A DNA stretch of 64,000 bases from Myxococcales bacterium (GTDB taxonomy: Bacteria > Myxococcota_A > Polyangia > Fen-1088). A model generated the notes under the pieces. The model saw nothing but the letters and a program-made list of their open reading frames with translations. It ran no database searches and was not told the DNA's origin. Position numbers and translations under genes: made by a program. The DNA is taken from NCBI GenBank assembly GCA_022184915.1, contig JAGTJU010000001.1, forward strand, positions 1,118,057-1,182,056. The letters are read 5' to 3'. The first letter of the stretch is position 1, and every line of letters begins with the position of its first letter. Positions 58,413 to 64,000 of this stretch are shown in pieces.

Positions 58413-59786
58413 TCACGCTCCCACGATCAGCACCACGCGCCATTCGCTGTCTTCGATGCCGTAGCCGTAATCCACGCCCACCAGGGGGACGGCCACGGAG
58501 CGCAGGAAGAAGCGAAGACCACCGCCCACGCCGTTGTGGATGTCGCGGCCGGGGCTAAAGCCCGTCTTGACGTAGTCGCCCGGGAGGAAGCGCCTGCCAT
58601 CCAGGCGCTGGTTGTCGAGCTTGCGCCACCAGAGCGCTTGCATGTCGTAGAAGACCAACGCGCGGAAGTCGAGTTGCGAGATGGTGAAGAGCGGAAAATG
58701 AAATTCGCTCGTGAAGCGGACCTGGGTGTCGCCGCGGAAGCGCATGAACTGGAAGCCGCGGAGGTTCTCGCCGCCGGCCCAGTTCTCGGCCCACAGCGGT
58801 AGCCGATCGCCCAGGTTGACGCCGGCTTCGTTCACCCAGTTGATGCGACGAAAAAAGCGGACCCCGTGGACGTACTCCGCGCCCGCCTTCCAGTAATCGA
58901 TTTTTTTGTCCGAGCCCCACGTGGGATTCCCAAGACGCAGCCCAAGGCTGAGGGCGTTTCCCGTCATGATTGCGTGTTCCCGCGCCCGAAAATCGAACTT
59001 CAAGCCCACCAGGGCCTCGCCCACGGTCGCGTCTTGCGCGCCGGGTTCGCCAGGCTGTATCGGCGCGGGGATCCCCTGATTGGCGTCACCCTGGAACCAG
59101 TCGTACCCCCGATAATTCCAGTGGGCGAACTCCCAGCCCACCTCTGTGCGCACGCGCCGCCACCAAAACACACCGAAGCGGGTCGAGAGCCCGAACGATC
59201 GCAGCTTGTTCACCCGCAGCGGGTTGTCGCCGAAGACGTCCGTGTTCGCGAATTCTGGCAGCTGAAGGTCTCGAAACAGGCCCTGGGCCTCCCAGTACAT
59301 CCAGGTGCCGAGCAGCGCCGGATCCCGGTAGGCGAGCACGGCCCCGCTGGTGACGTTCGAGATGCGGCCCCCGATGACGCCCTGTTTTCCCCGCCCCCAG
59401 AGGTTGCCGTGCACGAGGACGGCGCCGAACGATACGTTTCCGGCCGCGCGGGAGAACGTGGGCACCGGTGCCCACGGGAACTTTTCGCGCACCGTGACGA
59501 CCACCCGGGCGCCGCTTTTGTGAGGTTCCCAGAAGACGTCGACGTCAGAGAAGAGGCCCGAATTGTTCAGTCTCTCGCGAATCAGCTCGAGGGTGTCGGT
59601 TTCGATCTCGTCGCCGATGTCCACGCCGACAATGGCCCGGATCGTGTCTTCGCTGGTGCGGTTGTTGTCGCGGATCTTCACATCCACGATCGTCTCGCCC
59701 AGGGCCAGCGCGCGTGTGGGGGACGCGCACACCAGCGCCGCCACGCAGCCGCCAAGGATTAAGCCACGATAAGACATTGGATTCAT
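58413..59786 (-). CDS. Omp85/BamA-like outer-membrane protein with one POTRA-like domain
   Basis: 457 residues. Signal MSYRGLILGGCVAALVCASPTRALA, then one POTRA-like segment (ETIVDVKIRDNNRTSEDTIRAIVGV...LFSDVDVFWEPHKSGARVVVTVREK). A C-terminal beta-barrel of the D15/surface-antigen type follows (VGGGLRFFLRSVAVPLVGVDYGYGIEDSEWRVVLIVG). BamA proper has five POTRA domains and about 800 residues, so this is a small paralogue with unknown cargo. ATG 59786 (MNPMSYRG) has GGGAT upstream; 59777 is possible. The frame extends to 60155 but this part shadows the LysR gene. Confidence 0.82.
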   Translation of the reverse strand: MNPMSYRGLILGGCVAALVCASPTRALALGETIVDVKIRDNNRTSEDTIRAIVGVDIGDEIETDTLELIRERLNNSGLFSDVDVFWEPHKSGARVVVTVREKFPWAPVPTFSRAAGNVSFGAVLVHGNLWGRGKQGVIGGRISNVTSGAVLAYRDPALLGTWMYWEAQGLFRDLQLPEFANTDVFGDNPLRVNKLRSFGLSTRFGVFWWRRVRTEVGWEFAHWNYRGYDWFQGDANQGIPAPIQPGEPGAQDATVGEALVGLKFDFRAREHAIMTGNALSLGLRLGNPTWGSDKKIDYWKAGAEYVHGVRFFRRINWVNEAGVNLGDRLPLWAENWAGGENLRGFQFMRFRGDTQVRFTSEFHFPLFTISQLDFRALVFYDMQALWWRKLDNQRLDGRRFLPGDYVKTGFSPGRDIHNGVGGGLRFFLRSVAVPLVGVDYGYGIEDSEWRVVLIVGA

Positions 59787-59836
59787 TCTATCCCAATCGC
59801 CCTGTTCTGTATTTGTGGTGCGGACCCTTGTGATCC

Positions 59837-60739
59837 TTACGCGCGCAACGCGGCCGCCACCGCGTCCACGAAGGCATCCACCTTGGCCGGGCGGGCGCCC
59901 AGCGAGGGAAAAACCGCGTGTATCGGCGCCGTGGCGCGGCAGTGTGCGTCCAGCACGACCCGCAGCTCCCCCGCATCCAGGTAGGGCCTCGCGATGAAAT
60001 CCGGCAGCAGCGCGAGGCCCAGCCCCTCCACGGCCGCCTGGGCGAGCACGTCCCCGTGATTCGATCGAAAGCGACCCCTCACGCGCACGGCGAGCGGCTT
60101 TGCTCCGTGGAACGTCCAGGTGTCCAGGGCGCTCTGGTAGCTGTAGAGCAGACAATCGTGTGACGCCAGAACGGAAGGCTCGCGCGGTGTGCCGTGCGCT
60201 TTCAGGTAGGCGGGGGAAGCCACCACCAGAAAACGGCTCTCTCTCAGCTTGCGGGCGCCCAGGGCCGAGTCGCGCAGCGCGCCTACCCGAATCGCCAGGT
60301 CGTAGCGCTCGGCCACCACATCCACCATGCGATCCTCCAGCGAGAAGTCGACCTCGACCCGCGGGTGTGTCTTGACGAAGCTGGCCACCACGCGGGCCAG
60401 ATAAGCCTGGCCGAGCGACACGGGGGCCGAGACCCGGAGGCGCCCCAGGAACTGACCGGCGAGAGCGCCCAGCTGACTTTCCGCGTCCTCGAGTTCGTCC
60501 AGAACGTGGCTACAGCGGGTCCGAAAGCTCTCCCCGGCCTCAGAGAGCCTCACGGAGCGTGTGGTGCGGTGAAAGAGGCGCACGCCCACCCGCCGTTCGA
60601 GCGCTCCCACCCGCTTGCTGACGGTTGCTTTGGTCAAGCGCAAATCCTGGGCGGCGACCGAGAAGCTCTGCCGCTCGGCGACGGCCAAAAAGGCTTCGAG
60701 CTCGTCGAGCCGCGGGCGGGTCGAGGCGGAGGCGGGCAT
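59837..60739 (-). CDS. LysR-family transcriptional regulator
   Basis: 300 residues. N-terminal winged HTH LDELEAFLAVAERQSFSVAAQDLRLTKATVSKRVGALERRVGVRLFHRTTRSVRLSEAG, then the periplasmic-binding-like effector domain with GRLRVSAPVSLGQAYLARVV. ATG 60739 (MPASAS) is chosen over an upstream start at 60775. It is divergent from a pirin gene with an 83-base gap containing an inverted repeat. A LysR next to pirin is a recurrent bacterial arrangement, so it probably controls the pirin gene and itself. Confidence 0.92.
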   Translation of the reverse strand: MPASASTRPRLDELEAFLAVAERQSFSVAAQDLRLTKATVSKRVGALERRVGVRLFHRTTRSVRLSEAGESFRTRCSHVLDELEDAESQLGALAGQFLGRLRVSAPVSLGQAYLARVVASFVKTHPRVEVDFSLEDRMVDVVAERYDLAIRVGALRDSALGARKLRESRFLVVASPAYLKAHGTPREPSVLASHDCLLYSYQSALDTWTFHGAKPLAVRVRGRFRSNHGDVLAQAAVEGLGLALLPDFIARPYLDAGELRVVLDAHCRATAPIHAVFPSLGARPAKVDAFVDAVAAALRA

Positions 60740-60743
60740 GTCC

Positions 60744-60770
60744 TTATTGTTTCTCAAGTGGAAACAGTAA
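60744..60770. promoter_or_regulatory. LysR-type operator candidate between lysR and pirin
   Basis: Imperfect inverted repeat TTATTGTTTC and GAAACAGTAA (one mismatch in ten) around a seven-base spacer, 5 bases upstream of the LysR start. A further TTATTGT half-site lies at 60785-60791. CAAGTG at 60755 and CACTTG at 60792 form a second inverted pair. The arrangement of recognition and activation sites fits a LysR-controlled divergent promoter. Confidence 0.65.
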
Positions 60771-60822
60771 GTCAACTGCGTCGCTTATTGTCACTTGGTC
60801 CCAGGCGCATCAAACTCCCTTC

Positions 60823-61623
60823 ATGACGAACCCAAAACGAAGGCAGCTCTTGGCCCTGGCGGGAGCGGTTCCCGTCGTGGGTGGCCTTGCGGGCCTTCCG
60901 CGGGGCGACGGTGAGAGGACACGCAGCATGTTGAACGTAAGGAAGTCGAACGAACGCGGCGGGGCGAACCATGGTTGGCTCGACAGCAAACACACCTTCT
61001 CCTTCGCCGACTACTACGACCCTGCGCACATGGGCTTTCGCGCGCTGCGGGTCATCAACGAGGATCGCGTCGAAGCCGGCGCGGGCTTTCCGACACACCC
61101 CCACCGAGACATGGAGATCGTGTCGTACGTGCTCGAGGGCGCGCTGGAACACAAGGACAGCCTCGGCACCGGCTCGGTGATTCGTCCAGGAGACGTTCAG
61201 CGCATGAGCGCAGGGACAGGTGTGACCCACAGTGAGTACAACCACTCGCCGCGGGAAGGTGTTCGCTTCCTCCAGATCTGGATCGTACCGCGCGCCCGTG
61301 GCTTACAGCCGGGGTACGAACAAAAGACCTTTGGCGAAGAGCGCCGCAATGCCTTGCGGTTGGTGGCCTCACCGGACGGTCAGCAGGGCTCCGTAACGGT
61401 GGCGCAAGACGTTCGCCTGTGGGCCACGGTGCTCGATGAGGGCAGGGAGGTCGTGCACGAGCCCGGCGCCTACGCACACGGTTGGATCCAAGTTGCCACC
61501 GGCTCGGTCGAGGTCAACGGGCACAGACTCGGGCAAGGCGACGGTGCGGCGGTCACGGGCGAGACGGCGCTACGGCTCCGGGCCCTCACGAACGCCGAGG
61601 TGCTGGTGTTCGATCTCGCGTGA
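60823..61623 (+). CDS. Pirin-family protein with Tat-like N-terminal extension
   Basis: 266 residues. The bicupin core starts at MLNVRKSNERGGANHGWLDSKHTFSF and includes the metal-ligand pattern FPTHPHRDMEIVSYVLEGALEHKDS and TGVTHSEYNHSP, as in pirins with quercetinase activity. Upstream of the core ATG at 60928 lies KRRQLLALAGAVPVVGG, an Arg-Arg plus hydrophobic segment resembling a Tat signal. Pirins are normally cytoplasmic or nuclear, so the extension is unusual; the internal ATG could be the true start of a standard pirin. Divergent from the LysR gene, which probably regulates it. Confidence 0.88.
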   Translation: MTNPKRRQLLALAGAVPVVGGLAGLPRGDGERTRSMLNVRKSNERGGANHGWLDSKHTFSFADYYDPAHMGFRALRVINEDRVEAGAGFPTHPHRDMEIVSYVLEGALEHKDSLGTGSVIRPGDVQRMSAGTGVTHSEYNHSPREGVRFLQIWIVPRARGLQPGYEQKTFGEERRNALRLVASPDGQQGSVTVAQDVRLWATVLDEGREVVHEPGAYAHGWIQVATGSVEVNGHRLGQGDGAAVTGETALRLRALTNAEVLVFDLA

Positions 61624-61650
61624 CCCGGCACCCAAGGACAACCCCAAAAT

Positions 61651-61674
61651 CGGGCGCCACGAAGGGGGCGCCCG
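61651..61674 (-). terminator. Intrinsic terminator candidate after egtD
   Basis: Hairpin with 8-base arms CGGGCGCC and GGCGCCCG and an eight-base loop. Read on the minus strand it is followed by ATTTT, a short T-run, which fits termination of the egtBD transcript. It may also limit read-through from the pirin gene, though no T-run follows on the plus strand. Confidence 0.6.
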
Positions 61675-61679
61675 TCTGC

Positions 61680-62669
61680 CTAGATCCTGCGGGCCAGGTG
61701 CAGATCGAAGCGGTCCTCGGCATCCGTGAACGTGTGGACCCGGGTGAAGCCGGCGGCGGCGAGTAACGCGTCGACGTGAGCGCGGGTGTACTTCTTGCTG
61801 GACTCGGTGTGAATGCTCTCGCCTCGTGCGAAGGTGAAGCGCCCGAGTGGAGGGAACTCCACCGCTTGGTCTTCGGTGCTCACGAGGTGCATCTCGACCG
61901 AAGAGCTGGCTTCGTTCCAGCGCGCTTCGTGTCGCCACCGCTCTGCTACGAAGTTCGCGCGCAGCTCGCGGTTGAGGCGGGTGAGAAGGTTCAAGTTGAA
62001 GGCCGCGGTGACGCCTGCCTCGTCGTCGTAGGCGCGTAGCAACGTGGGTACGTCCTTCGCGCGGTCGGTGCCGAGCAACAAGCCCGCGCCCGGATGCAGC
62101 TCACGGGCCACCGCCCCGAGCAGTTCGATGGCCTCTTCGTCGGCGTAATTGCCCACGGAGCTGCCCACGAACAGCACCAAGCGCCTCGCACCCGCTTCAC
62201 GTATGGCGGGAAGCGCAGCAAGGTGTGTGCCTGCGAAAGGGCGCACGGTCACGTCGGGCGCTTCGCGCCGCAGACGCGACACGGCGCCGTCGAGCGCGGC
62301 GGACGACACGTCGATCGGCAGGTAAAGGCAATGTCCCTGGCGTCTGACCACGGCGTCGAGCAGCAGCTGCGTCTTCGTGGCGGAACCTGCCCCGAGCTCG
62401 ATGACCTTGAGGGGTTGCGTGGTCCCCTCGGCCGCCAACGCCACGATCTCGTCGGCATGCTGCTCCAGGATCGCGCGCTCGGCCCGGGTCAGGTAGTACT
62501 CGGGAAGCTCCGTGATGTCCTCGAAGAGCTCCGAGCCGCGGTCGTCGTAAAAAAGCCACGGTGGGAGCGCCCGTGGCCGTTTTGCCAATCCCACCTTCAC
62601 GGCGTCCAGAAGTGCCGGATCGAATCGTAACGCCGTCACCACACCTTGCCCCCCCTGCACCACGCTCAT
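61680..62669 (-). CDS. egtD: L-histidine N(alpha)-methyltransferase (ergothioneine biosynthesis)
   Basis: 329 residues. SAM-dependent trimethylation of histidine to hercynine. The conserved start RPRALPPWLFYDDRGSELFEDITELPEYYLTRAE is the family hallmark. The SAM-binding motif is VIELGAGSATKTQLLL, with LVLFVGSSVGNYADEEA and GAGLLLGTDRAKD later. ATG 62669. It lies 62 bases downstream of egtB on the same strand, so the two form an operon. Its length is normal for EgtD. Confidence 0.95.
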   Translation of the reverse strand: MSVVQGGQGVVTALRFDPALLDAVKVGLAKRPRALPPWLFYDDRGSELFEDITELPEYYLTRAERAILEQHADEIVALAAEGTTQPLKVIELGAGSATKTQLLLDAVVRRQGHCLYLPIDVSSAALDGAVSRLRREAPDVTVRPFAGTHLAALPAIREAGARRLVLFVGSSVGNYADEEAIELLGAVARELHPGAGLLLGTDRAKDVPTLLRAYDDEAGVTAAFNLNLLTRLNRELRANFVAERWRHEARWNEASSSVEMHLVSTEDQAVEFPPLGRFTFARGESIHTESSKKYTRAHVDALLAAAGFTRVHTFTDAEDRFDLHLARRI

Positions 62670-62731
62670 GCCTCCACCCTACTTTCGTTTCCGGTTCTAA
62701 AGTGCACGTTGCAGTTGGATGCCCCTGACGC

Positions 62732-64000
62732 TCAGAGGTCGCGGGCCAAACGCAACCCCGTGAGCTGAAAGCGCGTCTGCGGGTGCCAAAAGTTTCTGTA
62801 CGTGGGCCGGCTGTGTCCCGGCGGCGTGAAGGCGCTGCTACCGCGAAGCACACGCTGATTGACCATGAACTTGCCGTTGTATTCGCCGATCGCACCTTCG
62901 GCTGGCTTGTAACCCGGATAGGGTGCGTAATCCGAGCGTGTCCACTGCCAGGCGCGGCCAAAAAGGCCCGTCAATCCCTGATGTGTTTCGAGGGCCGGAG
63001 GCAGTGGCCGCCACCCCTCGGGGGTGTCTTCGTCGAACCCCGTCGCTTCGTCGGGCGCAAAGGCCTTGACGGCCACGCTTTCCCATTCCTGTTCGGTGGG
63101 CAGCCGGGCCCCGAGCCAGGTGGCAAGAGCGTCGGCTTCGTAGAACGACAGGTGCAAGATGGGCTCGTCCGGATGGGTGCGGCGTTCGCCTCCGAGGCCG
63201 TAGACGATGACGTCGTCGCCCTCTCGGCGCGTATACGCAGGGCTCTCGATGCCGTTGGCGCGCACCCAATCAAGTCCCTCCGCAAGCCACAACGAGGGCG
63301 TGGTATAGCCCCCGTCACGGGCAAACGCGGTCCACGCGCCCACGGTGACGAGCCGATCGGCGAGAGCAAACGGAGCGAGCCAGACTTTGTGGCGGGGTCC
63401 CTCGTTGTCGAAGGCGAAGGGGCCCGGGTTTGCCCCGATCTCCGCGAGGCCGCCGGGCTGTTCGTGCCAGAGGGTCGGGCCAAGGGGCGCCAGTCGTTCG
63501 TGCTGGGGACGCGCCGCCCAGGGCAAGTAGACGGGCGCGAGGGGGTTGCACGCAAACGCTGCGAGCACGTCCGTCACCATCAACTCTTGATGTTGCTCTT
63601 CGTGTGCCAGCCCCAGCTGCAACAACGAGGCGAGGCCGGTGTCGTCGCGGGCCTCGGGCTTTTCGAGCAACGAGAGGATCTTGTCATCGACCTGACGGCG
63701 CCACAGACCCACCTCGTTCACGGTCGGGCGTGAGAGCAGGCCCCGGTGGGGGCGGGCGTGGCGAGGTCCCATGGCTTCGTAGTACGAGTTGAAGAGCCGC
63801 CCAAAGCGTTCGTCGTAAGGGGCGAATCCTCTGGGCACCAGTACGAAGGTCTCGAAAAACCAGGTGGTGTGCGCGCGGTGCCACTTGACGGGGCTCGATT
63901 CCGGCATGGCCTGCAGCTGCTGGTCCTCGGCGGTCAAGGGGGCCGCCAGCGCCTCCGTACGATGCCGAACGGCACGGTAGCGGTCGCAAAGCTCGTCCGG
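62732..64000 (-). CDS. egtB: Ergothioneine biosynthesis sulfoxide synthase EgtB (5' end outside window)
   Basis: The frame runs open to the window edge; about 422 residues are visible and the N-terminus is missing. The DinB-like domain has YRAVRHRTEAL and the iron ligands in KWHRAHTTWFFETF and HEEQHQELM, followed by the FGE-sulfatase-like domain ending with HQGLTGLFGRAWQWTRSDYAPYPGYKP and RGSSAFTP, TYRNFWHPQTRFQLTGLRLARD. EgtB joins hercynine to gamma-glutamylcysteine or cysteine using oxygen. The TTG at 63937 is internal, not the start. Head gene of egtB-egtD in this orientation; egtC/egtE are not seen in the window. Confidence 0.95.
   Translation of the reverse strand, partial: PDELCDRYRAVRHRTEALAAPLTAEDQQLQAMPESSPVKWHRAHTTWFFETFVLVPRGFAPYDERFGRLFNSYYEAMGPRHARPHRGLLSRPTVNEVGLWRRQVDDKILSLLEKPEARDDTGLASLLQLGLAHEEQHQELMVTDVLAAFACNPLAPVYLPWAARPQHERLAPLGPTLWHEQPGGLAEIGANPGPFAFDNEGPRHKVWLAPFALADRLVTVGAWTAFARDGGYTTPSLWLAEGLDWVRANGIESPAYTRREGDDVIVYGLGGERRTHPDEPILHLSFYEADALATWLGARLPTEQEWESVAVKAFAPDEATGFDEDTPEGWRPLPPALETHQGLTGLFGRAWQWTRSDYAPYPGYKPAEGAIGEYNGKFMVNQRVLRGSSAFTPPGHSRPTYRNFWHPQTRFQLTGLRLARDL

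Overview
The window is 64 kb of very GC-rich, gene-dense bacterial chromosome. The gene content points to Myxococcota (Polyangia-like). Indicators are a Ser/Thr kinase fused to an AAA ATPase and TPR array, a paired DUF1592/DUF1552 locus, a large PilY1-like protein, a MopE-type acidic motif inside a membrane sulfatase, Gly/Pro-repeat lipoproteins and an ergothioneine egtB-egtD pair. This is inferred from gene families only. No rRNA, tRNA, CRISPR array, insertion sequence or integrase was seen. Both window ends cut a gene.

Layout. 1-3303: 3' end of a CheB/CheR-type hybrid sensor kinase. 3316-8225 (minus): a tightly coupled five-gene molybdate/oxyanion operon (XRE-PBP regulator, AlgE-like barrel, modA, modB, modC), with a palindrome upstream of the regulator. 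8365-13440: Tat-exported sugar isomerase-like protein, the DUF1592/DUF1552 pair, and a repeat-bearing lipoprotein. 13456-18630 (minus): PilY1-like adhesin with a Cys-rich block splitting its VWA domain, and a TauE/SafE permease. 18795-24199 (plus): a small SFPASD-motif protein, the kinase-AAA-TPR protein and a membrane family 2 glycosyltransferase. 24213-28949 (minus): two adjacent STAND-like ATPases, the first with a periplasmic region and an apparent frameshift. 29029-32328: membrane sulfatase and a divergent NmrA-like reductase.

32657-40470 (plus) is a six-gene run: epimerase, MDR dehydrogenase, Gfo/Idh/MocA oxidoreductase, GT4, a CgeB-like glycosyltransferase and a tandem double CgeB-like glycosyltransferase. 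It looks like a self-contained glycan or glycolipid pathway and is one of the best candidates for an undescribed system. 40475-49914 is a mixed region: lipoprotein, single-domain response regulator, DODA dioxygenase, GST, two membrane alkaline-phosphatase-superfamily enzymes, CBS protein, acidic small protein, Gfo/Idh/MocA. 50002-53702: GT4 overlapping a GMC oxidoreductase, then a DUF1775 protein and a small lipoprotein. 53843-58389 is a visibly AT-richer polysaccharide patch (flippase, GT-C-like membrane protein, GT4) with a strong palindrome in front of the flippase. 58413-64000: Omp85-like barrel, divergent LysR/pirin pair with an operator-like palindrome, and egtD-egtB.

Overall the window combines envelope and glycan building (at least seven glycosyltransferases, a flippase and three phosphatase-superfamily enzymes), signalling, metal-oxyanion uptake and redox protection (ergothioneine, pirin, GST). 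Function calls rest on motifs read by eye. No database search was run.
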